Source: Rhizobacter sp.
GTDB taxonomy: Bacteria > Pseudomonadota > Gammaproteobacteria > Burkholderiales > Burkholderiaceae_C
Assembly (NCBI GenBank): GCA_025350965.1
Contig: JANXWV010000129.1
Location: forward strand, 1-64,000
Length of the DNA: 64,000 bases
Direction of reading: 5' to 3'
The position numbers were made by a program, and so were the translations under genes. Under the pieces are notes generated by a model. The model was given only the letters and a program-made list of their open reading frames with translations. It made no database searches and was not told the DNA's origin. Positions 19,336 through 27,807 of this stretch are shown here, piece after piece (the first letter of the stretch is position 1; every line of letters begins with the position of its first letter).

Positions 19336-20439
19336 ATGAAAGACACCAAACTCTCCACCCTCCTGCTGTGCGGCCTGGGCCTGCTGATCCTGCCGATCAT
19401 CCCGGGCCTGTTCGACTGGGGCAACGCGTGGGTTCGCATCCTCGACATCGCGCTGCTCTACGTGCTGCTGGCGCTCGGCCTGAACATCGTGGTGGGCTTT
19501 GCCGGCCTGCTCGACCTGGGCTATGTCGCGTTCTACGCGGTCGGCGCCTACATGTTCGGCTTGCTGGCGTCGTCACAGCTGACCGACACCTTCCCGGCCA
19601 TCGCCGCCATGTTCCCCAACGGGCTGCACACGCCGTGGTGGGTGATCATTCCGCTCGGCGCCGTGCTGGCCGGCGGCGCCGGCGTGTTGCTCGGTGCGCC
19701 GACGCTGAAGCTTCGGGGCGACTACCTCGCCATCGTCACGCTCGGCTTCGGCGAGATCGTGCGCGTGTTCATGAACAACCTCGACGCACCGGTCAACATC
19801 ACCAACGGCCCGAAGGGCATCGCGCAGATCGACGACATCTCGATGTTCGGCGTGCACTTCGGCAAGACCGGCCACTTCATGGGGCTCGACTTCCCGAAGG
19901 TCGTCAACTACTACTACCTGTTCCTGATCCTGGTGGTGATCGGCATCGTTGTTTGCTACCGGCTCGAGCGCAGCCGCATCGGCCGCGCCTGGATGGCGAT
20001 CCGCGAAGACGAGATCGCGGCCAAGGCCATGGGCATCAACACCCGCAACCTGAAGCTGCTGGCGTTCGGCATGGGCGCCACCTTCGGCGGCGTGTCGGGC
20101 GCGATGTTCGCGAGCTTCCAGGGTTTCATCTCGCCCGAGTCGTTCAGCCTGCAAGAGTCGGTGATGATCGTGGCGATGGTGGTGCTCGGCGGCATCGGCC
20201 ACCTGCCCGGCGTGATCGTCGGCGCACTGCTGCTCTCGGCCTTGCCTGAGGTGCTGCGCTACGTGGCCGGGCCGCTGCAGGCCATGACCGACGGGCGGCT
20301 CGACGCGTCCATCCTGCGCCAGTTGCTGATCGCGCTGGCGATGATCGGCATCATGCTGTCGCGCCCGCGCGGCCTGTGGCCTTCGCCCGAGCACGGCAAG
20401 TCGGCGCCCGCTGCCGTGCCCACGCAGGCCGCGAAGTGA
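19336..20439 (+). CDS. livM: Branched-chain amino acid ABC transporter permease LivM
   Basis: A 367-residue permease. VGFAGLLDLGYVAFYAVGAY and LKLRGDYLAIVTLGFGEIVR are the LivM signatures, and the helix pattern is continuous. The C-terminal tail after RPRGLWP is Ala/Pro-rich. It is the second gene of livHMGF. Confidence 0.94.
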   Translation: MKDTKLSTLLLCGLGLLILPIIPGLFDWGNAWVRILDIALLYVLLALGLNIVVGFAGLLDLGYVAFYAVGAYMFGLLASSQLTDTFPAIAAMFPNGLHTPWWVIIPLGAVLAGGAGVLLGAPTLKLRGDYLAIVTLGFGEIVRVFMNNLDAPVNITNGPKGIAQIDDISMFGVHFGKTGHFMGLDFPKVVNYYYLFLILVVIGIVVCYRLERSRIGRAWMAIREDEIAAKAMGINTRNLKLLAFGMGATFGGVSGAMFASFQGFISPESFSLQESVMIVAMVVLGGIGHLPGVIVGALLLSALPEVLRYVAGPLQAMTDGRLDASILRQLLIALAMIGIMLSRPRGLWPSPEHGKSAPAAVPTQAAK

Positions 20440-20451
20440 GGAGCGCACGAC

Positions 20452-21228
20452 ATGACTGAAACCATTCTCAAGGTCAGCGGCGTCTCGAAGCGTTTCGGCG
20501 GCCTGCAGGCGCTGTCGGACGTCGGCATCACCATCATGAAGGGGCAGGTCTACGGCCTGATCGGGCCGAACGGCGCGGGCAAGACGACCTTCTTCAACGT
20601 GCTCACCGGTCTGTACACACCTGACTCCGGCAGCTTCGAACTTGGCGGTAAGCCGTACCAGCCCACGGCAGTGCACGAAGTGGCCAAGGCAGGCATCGCG
20701 CGCACGTTCCAGAACATTCGCCTTTTCGCCGAAATGACTGCGCTCGAGAACGTGATGGTCGGCCGCCATGTGCGCACGAGCTCCGGGCTGATCGGCGCGG
20801 TGTTCCGCACCTCGGGCTTCAAGGCGGAAGAAGCCGCGATCTCGGCGCGCGCGCAAGAGCTGCTCGACTACGTGGGCATCGGCCGCTTCGCGCAGTACAA
20901 GGCGCGCACGCTCAGCTACGGCGACCAGCGCCGGCTCGAGATCGCACGCGCGCTGGCCACCGATCCGAAGCTCATCGCCCTCGACGAGCCCGCCGCCGGC
21001 ATGAACGCGAGCGAAAAGCTCGTGCTGCGCGAGCTGATCGACCAGATCAGAAAAGACGGCCGCACCATCCTGCTCATCGAGCACGACGTGAAGCTGGTGA
21101 TGGGCCTGTGCGACCGCCTCACCGTGCTCGACTACGGCAAGCAGATCGCCGAGGGCACGGCCGCCGAGGTGCAGAAAAACGAGAAGGTGATCGAGGCCTA
21201 CCTCGGCGCCGACCACAAGAACCACTGA
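20452..21228 (+). CDS. livG: Branched-chain amino acid ABC transporter ATPase LivG
   Basis: A 258-residue ATP-binding subunit with Walker A GPNGAGKTTFFNVLTG, the LivG-type signature LSYGDQRRLEIARALA and Walker B LIALDEPAAGMN followed by the H-loop LIEHDVKLVM. It pairs with LivF on the cytoplasmic face of LivHM. Confidence 0.95.
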   Translation: MTETILKVSGVSKRFGGLQALSDVGITIMKGQVYGLIGPNGAGKTTFFNVLTGLYTPDSGSFELGGKPYQPTAVHEVAKAGIARTFQNIRLFAEMTALENVMVGRHVRTSSGLIGAVFRTSGFKAEEAAISARAQELLDYVGIGRFAQYKARTLSYGDQRRLEIARALATDPKLIALDEPAAGMNASEKLVLRELIDQIRKDGRTILLIEHDVKLVMGLCDRLTVLDYGKQIAEGTAAEVQKNEKVIEAYLGADHKNH

Positions 21229-21241
21229 GTCGGGAGCGCAC

Positions 21242-21955
21242 ATGGCAAACACAATGCTGAAGGTGACCGGGCTGAAGGTCGCGTACGGCGGCATCCAGGC
21301 CGTCAAGGGCGTGTCGTTCGAAGTGCACGAAGGCGAGCTCGTCAGCCTGATCGGCGCCAACGGCGCCGGCAAGACGACCACGCTGAAGGCCGTGACCGGC
21401 ACGCAGCCGGCGGCCGGCGGCGACATCGAATACATGGGCAAGTCGATCAAGGGCCAGGGCCCGTGGGACCTGGTCAAGCAGGGCCTGGTGATGGTGCCCG
21501 AAGGCCGCGGTACGTTTACCCGGATGACGATCACCGAGAACCTGCAGATGGGTGCGTTCATCCGCAACGACAACCAGATCGAGGCCGACATCGACAAGGT
21601 GTTCGCGATCTTCCCGCGCCTCAAAGAGCGCCGCAACCAGCTCGCCGGCACCATGAGCGGTGGTGAGCAGCAGATGCTCGCCATGGGCCGCGCGCTGATG
21701 GCGCAGCCCAAGGTGCTGCTGCTGGACGAGCCTTCGATGGGCCTGTCGCCGATCATGGTCGACAAGATCTTTGAAGTCGTGAACGACATCCACCAGCGCG
21801 GCACGACGGTGTTGCTGGTCGAACAGAACGCGAGCCGCGCCCTGCAGCTGGCGTCGCGCGGCTACGTGATGGACTCGGGCGAAGTCACGATGAGCGGTGA
21901 TGCCAAGCAGCTGCTGAACGACCCGAAAGTGCGCGCCGCCTACCTCGGCGAGTGA
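21242..21955 (+). CDS. livF: Branched-chain amino acid ABC transporter ATPase LivF
   Basis: A 237-residue ATP-binding subunit with Walker A GANGAGKTTTLKAVTG, signature MSGGEQQMLAMGRALM and Walker B VLLLDEPSMGLSPI. It closes the operon. No gene for a periplasmic binding protein follows; the nearest candidate is a separate gene 17 kb downstream. Confidence 0.95.
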   Translation: MANTMLKVTGLKVAYGGIQAVKGVSFEVHEGELVSLIGANGAGKTTTLKAVTGTQPAAGGDIEYMGKSIKGQGPWDLVKQGLVMVPEGRGTFTRMTITENLQMGAFIRNDNQIEADIDKVFAIFPRLKERRNQLAGTMSGGEQQMLAMGRALMAQPKVLLLDEPSMGLSPIMVDKIFEVVNDIHQRGTTVLLVEQNASRALQLASRGYVMDSGEVTMSGDAKQLLNDPKVRAAYLGE

Positions 21956-22001
21956 GCTTGCCAGCGAGCAAGCAAGCGGGCGGACCCCGCAGGCCCGACG
22001 A

Positions 22002-22007
22002 TAGAAT
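22002..22007 (+). promoter_or_regulatory. Candidate -10 box for the rightward pigment operon
   Basis: TAGAAT lies 36 bases upstream of the halogenase-like gene in the 87-bp gap after livF. The -35 region is weak, so read-through from livF or activator dependence is possible. Confidence 0.35.
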
Positions 22008-22042
22008 TGGGCGATGTCCCTGAGCCGCCAGACCATCGCCAC

Positions 22043-23383
22043 ATGAACACCTCGCGGGCCCCCGAGTGTGCCCCCCCAGCGGCTGATTTCCACTGCGACG
22101 TGCTCGTCGTCGGCGGCGGGCCGGCGGGCTCCACGATCAGCGCCTTGCTCGCCGAGCGCGGGCGCGACGTGGTCATGATGGAGAAGGCGCACCACCCGCG
22201 TTTCCACATCGGCGAGTCGCTGTTGCCGGCCAACGTGGCGCTGTTCGACAAGCTCGGCGTGCGCGATCAGGTCGAGCGCATCGGCATGCCGAAGTACGGC
22301 GTCGAATTCGTCTCGCCCGACCACCCGAAACCCGCATCGGTCGAGTTCGCCGAGGCCTGGGACAAGACCATGCCCTATGCCTGGCAGGTCCGTCGCGCCG
22401 ACCTCGACGACATCCTGTTCCGCAACGCCGCGCGCAAGGGCGCGCGCACCCTCGAAGGCTACCGCGTGCGCGACGTGGCATTCGACGATGCCGGTGCCAC
22501 CGTGAACGTGGAACTCGACGACGGCGCGAAGCAGACCTGGCGCACCCGTTTTCTCGTCGATGCCTCGGGGCGCGACACGCTGCTGGCCAATCACTTCAAG
22601 TGCAAGCAGAAGAACGAGCGGCACAACAGCTCGGCGATCTACGGCCACTTCACGGGCGCGACAAGGCTTGAAGGGAAGATGGAAGGCAACATCACCATCT
22701 TCTGGTTCGCGCACGGCTGGTTCTGGTTCATTCCGCTGGCCGACGGCACGACGAGCGTCGGCGCGGTGTGCTGGCCCTACTACCTGAAGTCGCGCGGCGG
22801 CAAGCCGATGGCCGAGTTCTTTCACGACACCATCGCGTCGTGCAAGGGCCTGGCGGAGCGGCTCGAGGGCGCCACGCTCGTGGCCGACGAGGTTCATGCC
22901 ACCGGCAACTACTCGTACAGCAGCGCCATCAGCAGCGGCGAGCGCTTCCTGATGCTCGGCGACGCGTATGCGTTCATCGACCCGGTGTTCTCGAGCGGTG
23001 TGTTCCTCGCGATGCAGGGCGGCTTCGAAGCGATGCCGGTGGTCGAGGCCACGCTCGACATGCCGTCCAGGGCGGCGGCGCTGCGCAAGCACTTCGATGC
23101 ACGCGTGCGCTTCGGGCCACGCGAGTTTTCGTGGTTCATCTACCGCGTCACGAACCCGACCATGCGCGAGCTGTTCATGGAGCCGCAGAACCCCATGCGC
23201 GTCAAGGAGGCACTGCTCTCGCTGCTGGCCGGCGACATCTACGGCAAGACGCCGATCTGGCGCGCCATCCGCATCATGAAGGCGGTGTACTACCTGGTCT
23301 CGATCGGCAAGCTCGGGCGCACCTGGCGCGCGTGGCTGCGGCGGCGCGTGAACATCCGCGACGTCGGGGCGCTGAACTCGTGA
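22043..23383 (+). CDS. FAD-dependent halogenase-like oxidoreductase of the pigment cluster
   Basis: A 446-residue flavoprotein of the tryptophan-halogenase-like family. GGGPAGS at residues 24-30 is the FAD dinucleotide motif; W226-F-W228-F-I230-P231 gives the WxWxIP motif linked to flavin-dependent halogenases; MLGDAYAFIDPVFSSGV is the second FAD block. In Xanthomonas such a gene lies in the pigment cluster, whose product is a brominated aryl polyene. It probably halogenates, or otherwise oxidises, the aryl head group. The XanB2-type gene overlaps its stop (GTGA). A pure monooxygenase role is not excluded. Confidence 0.82.
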   Translation: MNTSRAPECAPPAADFHCDVLVVGGGPAGSTISALLAERGRDVVMMEKAHHPRFHIGESLLPANVALFDKLGVRDQVERIGMPKYGVEFVSPDHPKPASVEFAEAWDKTMPYAWQVRRADLDDILFRNAARKGARTLEGYRVRDVAFDDAGATVNVELDDGAKQTWRTRFLVDASGRDTLLANHFKCKQKNERHNSSAIYGHFTGATRLEGKMEGNITIFWFAHGWFWFIPLADGTTSVGAVCWPYYLKSRGGKPMAEFFHDTIASCKGLAERLEGATLVADEVHATGNYSYSSAISSGERFLMLGDAYAFIDPVFSSGVFLAMQGGFEAMPVVEATLDMPSRAAALRKHFDARVRFGPREFSWFIYRVTNPTMRELFMEPQNPMRVKEALLSLLAGDIYGKTPIWRAIRIMKAVYYLVSIGKLGRTWRAWLRRRVNIRDVGALNS

Positions 23384-24390
23384 CCGTTGCCGTGCGGCCG
23401 CGGGTTGCCGCCGCTCCCACGCTCGGCTTTCACCGGCTGCGTGCCGACATGGCGCACGCGCTGCTCTACCCGCTGGGCGCTCGCACACTGAGCGCCGGCG
23501 ATGCCAGCCTTCCACTGCTGCACCCGGGCGGGCCCGTGGCCGACCTATGGTGCGCATCTGCCTTGGCCCCGGTGCAGCAGCGCGGCCCCGTGCGCTATGC
23601 CGCCAGCGGCCAGTGGCTGCATGGCAGCGTGGAGATCAATGACCGGTGCATCGAAGGCGGCCTTCAGCCTGCGGCGCAACAAGCGTACGCCGCGCTGTTT
23701 GACGTTCTCGCCGACAGCACGTGCCCGCACCTGCTTCGCCTGTGGAACTATGTTCCCGACATCAACGTTGACGATGGCCTGGGTGAGCGCTACCGACAGT
23801 TCAACGCCGGCCGTCAGCGAGCCTTCATCGACGCTCGGTGCAGCGCCTTCTCCGGGGCGCCCTCAGCGTGTGCGCTAGGCAGCTCGGCGGGCGGGCTCCG
23901 CGTGCAGTTTCTTGCGGGCAGCAACGCGCCACTGGCCATCGAGAACCCGCTGCAAGTCAGTGCGTACCACTATCCCATCGACTACGGCCCGACCAGCCCC
24001 ACATTCTCGCGCGCGGCCGTGGCGGACGCAGGCGGGGGTCGGCATGTTCTGTTCATCTCCGGCACCGCCAGCATCGTCGGCCATGCCAGCGTGCATGTGG
24101 GCAACGTGCGGCGCCAGACGCAGCAGACGCTCGACCACATCGACGCGCTCTGCACCGAAGCCGCACGCCGCAGCGGCGCTGTGTTCGATGCCGGTGATCT
24201 GGCCTGCACCATCTACGTCCGCCACGCCGAAGACCTGCCTGTAGTGCGCGACCAATTCGAGCGCCACATGGGGCCGGCAAGCAGGGCCGCTTGCGGGGCG
24301 TTGTACGTGCGCGCCGACGTGTGCCGTGCCGAGCTGCTGGTCGAGATCGAAGCCCATGGTTTCGCGCCTTCCGCCGGGCTCGCCGCATGA
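23380..24390 (+). CDS. xanB2: XanB2-type chorismatase (3-hydroxybenzoate synthase)
   Basis: A 336-residue protein of the FkbO/Hyg5/XanB2 chorismatase family with a YjgF-like fold. The C-terminal block VRADVCRAELLVEIEAHG matches the conserved end of XanB2, and VLFISGTASIVGH and NVRRQTQQTLDHIDAL are further family blocks. XanB2 cleaves chorismate to 3- and 4-hydroxybenzoate; 3-hydroxybenzoate is the xanthomonadin starter. The GTG start overlaps the stop of the preceding gene. The C-terminal half is clearest; the N-terminal third is more divergent. Confidence 0.85.
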   Translation: MTVAVRPRVAAAPTLGFHRLRADMAHALLYPLGARTLSAGDASLPLLHPGGPVADLWCASALAPVQQRGPVRYAASGQWLHGSVEINDRCIEGGLQPAAQQAYAALFDVLADSTCPHLLRLWNYVPDINVDDGLGERYRQFNAGRQRAFIDARCSAFSGAPSACALGSSAGGLRVQFLAGSNAPLAIENPLQVSAYHYPIDYGPTSPTFSRAAVADAGGGRHVLFISGTASIVGHASVHVGNVRRQTQQTLDHIDALCTEAARRSGAVFDAGDLACTIYVRHAEDLPVVRDQFERHMGPASRAACGALYVRADVCRAELLVEIEAHGFAPSAGLAA

Positions 24391-24466
24391 GGCGCCCGGC
24401 ACTGCCGCCATGGGCCGGCCCGCGCACTGTTGCACGAAGCCGTGCCGGGCGCCGATTGAGGTGCGC

Positions 24467-25198
24467 TTGACGTCGCTGAAGCGCCTGGCGCAATGCGTGC
24501 TGTTCTACGTGCTGCTCATCCACCTCGGGGCCATGTCTCTGACCTGGAACATGGTGGCGCTGCTGCTGTACCCGCTGCTGACGCGCGAGCACGGCACCGT
24601 GGTCGGCCGCGCGGCGGTGTCGTCGGTCTACCGGGGCTTCTGGACCTGCGCCCAGTGGCTCGGCCTGATGCGCATCGACTCGACCGCGCTCGACGTGCTC
24701 GAGCGTGATGCCGGCCTCATCATTGCCGCCAACCACCCGAGCATGCTCGATGCCCTGCTCATCATCGCCCGGGTGCCGCGCGGCATCTGCATCATGCGGT
24801 CGAGCCTGATGCGCAACCCCTTCCTCGGAGCGGCCTGCCGGCTGGCGCGCTACATCCGCAACGAGCCGCCGCGCGGCATGATCCGCAGCGCCGTGGCCAA
24901 CCTGAAGGCGGGCGGGCAACTGGTGCTGTTCCCTGAAGGCACGCGCACCATGGCGGCGCCGGTCAACCCGTTTCGCCCTGGCATCACGCTGATGGCACAG
25001 ATGGCGCAGGTGCCGATCCAGACCGTCATCATCGAGACCGATTCGCCCTACCTCGGAAAGGGCTGGCCAATCTGGCGAGCGCCGGCGTTTCCGGTCGTCT
25101 TCCGGGCCCGGCTCGGTGAGCGCTTCGCCCCCGAAGCCGACCACCAAGGCTTGTTGAAGCGCCTGGAAGCCTACTTCGCGGGGGAACTGTCGCGATGA
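24467..25198 (+). CDS. Lysophospholipid/1-acyl-glycerol-3-phosphate-type acyltransferase
   Basis: About 243 residues of the PlsC superfamily. A hydrophobic N-terminus precedes NHPSMLDALLI (NHxxxxD catalytic block), RYIRNEPPRG and LVLFPEGTRT (substrate-binding motif). Together with the next gene it corresponds to the fused acyltransferase-glycosyltransferase seen in some APE clusters. It may place the polyene acyl chain on a lipid or sugar carrier. The TTG at 24467 fits the family start; an in-frame ATG at 24410 would add 19 residues that look non-coding. The next gene overlaps it by 4 bases. Confidence 0.82.
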   Translation: MTSLKRLAQCVLFYVLLIHLGAMSLTWNMVALLLYPLLTREHGTVVGRAAVSSVYRGFWTCAQWLGLMRIDSTALDVLERDAGLIIAANHPSMLDALLIIARVPRGICIMRSSLMRNPFLGAACRLARYIRNEPPRGMIRSAVANLKAGGQLVLFPEGTRTMAAPVNPFRPGITLMAQMAQVPIQTVIIETDSPYLGKGWPIWRAPAFPVVFRARLGERFAPEADHQGLLKRLEAYFAGELSR

Positions 25199-26058
25199 AC
25201 GATGCAGCCGCGATCGAGAGCATTGGCGCGAGCCCGAACGCGAGCCTGAACGCGAACCCGACCCCGAACCCGAACCCGAACGTGAGCCCGAGCACGACGC
25301 ACCTCGTGCTGATCCCCAGCTTCGACACCGGCGCTACCGTGTACGCCACCGTGCGCGCCGCGCGTGCGCAATGGTCGCCGGTGTGGGTGGTGGTCGACGG
25401 CAGCACCGACGGCACGACCCGGGGCCTGCTTGAGATGGCCGCTGCCGACTCGGGCGTGACCGTCTTCGTGCTGCCGCACAACAGTGGCAAGGGTGCTGCC
25501 GTGCTGCACGGCCTGCAGGCCGCGTGCGATGCCGGGTTCACGCATGCGCTGACGATGGACGCCGACGGCCAGCACCCGGCCGACCTGATCCCGACCTTCA
25601 TGCACGCTTCGCTCGCACGTGCCGATTCGATGGTGCTGGGCCGCCCGGTATTCGACGCCTCGGCGCCGCTGTTGCGCGTGCGCGGCCGGCGTGTGTCGAA
25701 CTGGTGGACGAACCTGGAAACGCTGGGTGCCGGCATCGACGATTCGCTTTACGGCTTTCGCGTCTACCCGATCGCGGCATTGATCGGCGTGATGCACGGC
25801 CAGCCGTGGATGCGCCGCTTCGATTTCGACACCGAAGCCGTCGTGCGCCTCGCGTGGCGCGGCGTCACGCCCATCAACCTGGGTGCGCCGGTGAAGTACC
25901 TGACGGCCGAGGAGGGCGGCGTCTCGCACTTCCGCTACGGGCGCGACAACGTGCTGCTGACCTGGATGCACCTTCGCCTGATGGCCGAGTTCGTGCTGCG
26001 CCTGCCGTGGCTCGTGTGGCGCAGGCTCGCAGGCAAGCCGCCGTTCAGGCGCGCTTGA
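25195..26058 (+). CDS. Family 2 glycosyltransferase with repeat-expanded N-terminus
   Basis: A 287-residue GT-A glycosyltransferase. VVVDGSTDGTTRGLL and LTMDADGQHPADLI give the nucleotide-sugar and DxD (DAD) motifs; RRFDFDTEAVVRLAWRG holds the distal acidic region. It ends in a hydrophobic amphipathic segment. Residues about 12-33 are a low-complexity run (ASPNASLNANPTPNPNPNVS) encoded by hexanucleotide repeats before the true domain begins at LVLIPSFDTG. In the pigment cluster it likely glycosylates the polyene or its lipid anchor. Confidence 0.86.
   Translation: MNDAAAIESIGASPNASLNANPTPNPNPNVSPSTTHLVLIPSFDTGATVYATVRAARAQWSPVWVVVDGSTDGTTRGLLEMAAADSGVTVFVLPHNSGKGAAVLHGLQAACDAGFTHALTMDADGQHPADLIPTFMHASLARADSMVLGRPVFDASAPLLRVRGRRVSNWWTNLETLGAGIDDSLYGFRVYPIAALIGVMHGQPWMRRFDFDTEAVVRLAWRGVTPINLGAPVKYLTAEEGGVSHFRYGRDNVLLTWMHLRLMAEFVLRLPWLVWRRLAGKPPFRRA
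25227..25291 (+). repeat. Degenerate hexanucleotide repeat in the glycosyltransferase gene
   Basis: About ten copies of a 6-bp unit near AACCCG/AACGCG, in frame, encoding alternating Asn with Pro, Ala, Ser or Leu. Unit length is a multiple of three, so copy changes keep the frame. Confidence 0.75.
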
Positions 26059-26119
26059 CCAGCGCGTCCTCGTCTCGCGGATGATGCACCCCGACGCAAC
26101 GCACACCGGCAAGCCACCC

Positions 26120-27085
26120 ATGACCTCACCCTCGCAACGCCTTGATCGCGCACTGGAACAAGTGCAGCAACAGCGGCGCCGCTTGCTCGGGGCGCTCGGC
26201 GCCCCGGCATTGCTGGCGCTGCCCGGTTGCGCCTCTCCCTGGCCCGCCGTCTTCGAGCCGGTCGATGCGAGCGGCCGCGCCGCCGCCGCCGCGCTACTGG
26301 CTGCGAGCGCACAGGCCCATGGCATCGGCGCGCTGCGCCAACTGCAAGACCTGAGCATCAGCTACTCGGGTGAGTGGCGTGGGCTCATCAATCGCTTGCA
26401 ACCGGCGCTGGTGGACGAGCGCTTTCGCCAGGCCTCGCAAGAGCGCCTGCTGCCCCGCGAGGGCCTGGTTGCGCAGGCGCACCGGGGCACGGGCGGCGCG
26501 AAGCAGGTGGTGCGGCGCAGCCCTGCCGCAACCCCGGGCGACGTGCGCGTCTGGTTCAACGGCGAAGAGGCGCTGGCCACCGAGCCGCGCGCCGCTGCAG
26601 CGCTGGTGGTCGATGGCTACAGCCTGTTCCTGCTCGGGCCGATGTGGCTGGCCGACCGCGCGGTGCCGGTGGCGCTGGGCGGCACCGAGACCGTGGACGG
26701 GCACGCGTGCGACATCATCTACCTGCGGCTGGCGCCCGGTCTCGGCCTGGCAGGCAGCGACCGCGTCGCGCTGTTCATCGACCGCGACGACAAGCTGATG
26801 CGCCGCGTGCGCTTCACGCTCGATGGCCTGGGCTCGACCATCGGTGCCGTCGCGGAAGTGGAGACGTTCGACTTCATCGACCTGCACGGCGTGCGCTGGC
26901 CGACGCGCTTCTTCGAGCGCATCGTGAAGCCGTTTCGTCTGGCGGTGCACGACTGGCGCCTGACCGGGCTGGACGTGAACCGGGGCATGACCACGGCCGA
27001 GTTGCTCGGCCCGTCGTTCACCGGCGCCGCCGTGGCGCCCGCCGCTGCGTTGGCGGCTTCGGCCGTCAGATCATCCCGCCGTTGA
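26120..27085 (+). CDS. Putative lipoprotein of the pigment cluster
   Basis: About 321 residues. The N-terminus holds RRRLLGALGAPALLALPGC, a positively charged then hydrophobic stretch ending in a lipobox, with a Tat-like arginine run. The body has no family I recognise; beta-type segments such as YSLFLLGPMWLADR and VRWPTRFFERIVKPF suggest a lipid-binding periplasmic fold. In-frame ATGs at 26081 and 26084 are alternative starts. It is the last gene of the rightward arm and overlaps the convergent ketoreductase by 20 bases. A role in handling the pigment at the envelope is a guess from context. Confidence 0.65.
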   Translation: MTSPSQRLDRALEQVQQQRRRLLGALGAPALLALPGCASPWPAVFEPVDASGRAAAAALLAASAQAHGIGALRQLQDLSISYSGEWRGLINRLQPALVDERFRQASQERLLPREGLVAQAHRGTGGAKQVVRRSPAATPGDVRVWFNGEEALATEPRAAAALVVDGYSLFLLGPMWLADRAVPVALGGTETVDGHACDIIYLRLAPGLGLAGSDRVALFIDRDDKLMRRVRFTLDGLGSTIGAVAEVETFDFIDLHGVRWPTRFFERIVKPFRLAVHDWRLTGLDVNRGMTTAELLGPSFTGAAVAPAAALAASAVRSSRR

Positions 27086-27803
27086 TCGAGATCACCTGCC
27101 CGCTGATGTAGCCGGCATCAGCCGACGCGAGGAACGCGACCAGTGCCGCAACCTCGTCGGCGCGGCCTGCACGTTTCATCGGCACCATGCGCTCGATCAG
27201 CGCGGCGTCGAAGCCCTCGGCCATGCCGGCATCGATCAAGCCCGGCGCGACCGCGTTGACCGTGATGCCCCGGCTGGCCAACTCCAGGGCGAGTGACTTG
27301 GTCGCGCTGTTCAGTGCGCCCTTCGCCGCGGCGTAGTTCACCTGCCCGCGGTTGCCGGTGATCGCGGCGACCGAACTGATGTTGATGATGCGGCCCCAGC
27401 GCGTGCGGATCATCGGCATCGTCAACGGCTGCGTGACGTTGAAGAAGCCGTTCAGCGACACGTCGATCACGTCGTGCCACTGCGCTTCACGCAGCGCCGG
27501 GAACGCGGCGTCGGCATGCACGCCGGCGTTGTTGACGAGCACCTGGATCGGCCCATCGGCCAGCAGCGTGGCCATGGCGGCGTGGGTCGCTTCGCGGTCG
27601 GTGATGTCGAACGCGACAGCCATGGCATGACCGCCTTGTGCGCTGATCTCGCCCGCCAGCGCCGTGGCTGCATCGAGCCGGCTGTTCGCATGCACGATCA
27701 CGTGCAGGCCGTCGGCCGCGAGCCGAAGCGCAATCGCGCGGCCGAGGCCGCCGCTGGCGCCGGTGACGAGCGCGCGCTTGGGCGGATTCGGTGTGTCGTT
27801 CAT
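27066..27803 (-). CDS. FabG-type 3-ketoacyl-ACP reductase of the pigment cluster
   Basis: A 245-residue short-chain dehydrogenase. VTGASGGLGRA is the NADPH motif, NNAGV the structural motif, and Ser in ISSVA with Tyr/Lys in YAAAK the catalytic set. The C-terminal SINGGMI is typical of FabG. It should reduce the 3-keto group in each polyene extension round (ApeQ role). It starts 4 bases after the dehydratase fusion and is the last gene of the leftward operon. Confidence 0.92.
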   Translation of the reverse strand: MNDTPNPPKRALVTGASGGLGRAIALRLAADGLHVIVHANSRLDAATALAGEISAQGGHAMAVAFDITDREATHAAMATLLADGPIQVLVNNAGVHADAAFPALREAQWHDVIDVSLNGFFNVTQPLTMPMIRTRWGRIINISSVAAITGNRGQVNYAAAKGALNSATKSLALELASRGITVNAVAPGLIDAGMAEGFDAALIERMVPMKRAGRADEVAALVAFLASADAGYISGQVISINGGMI

Positions 27804-27807
27804 GCGT

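Noticed and set aside
19573-21804. A 743-codon open frame on the minus strand
   Set aside because: It is antisense to livM, livG and livF and has no recognisable motif.
21119-23557. An 812-codon open frame on the minus strand
   Set aside because: It is antisense to livF and the halogenase-like gene, both with clear motifs; composition is typical of a GC shadow frame.
27066-27085. Frameshift suspected where the lipoprotein and ketoreductase genes overlap
   Set aside because: Both frames end in plausible C-termini (the ketoreductase ends SINGGMI), so a simple 20-base convergent overlap is accepted.
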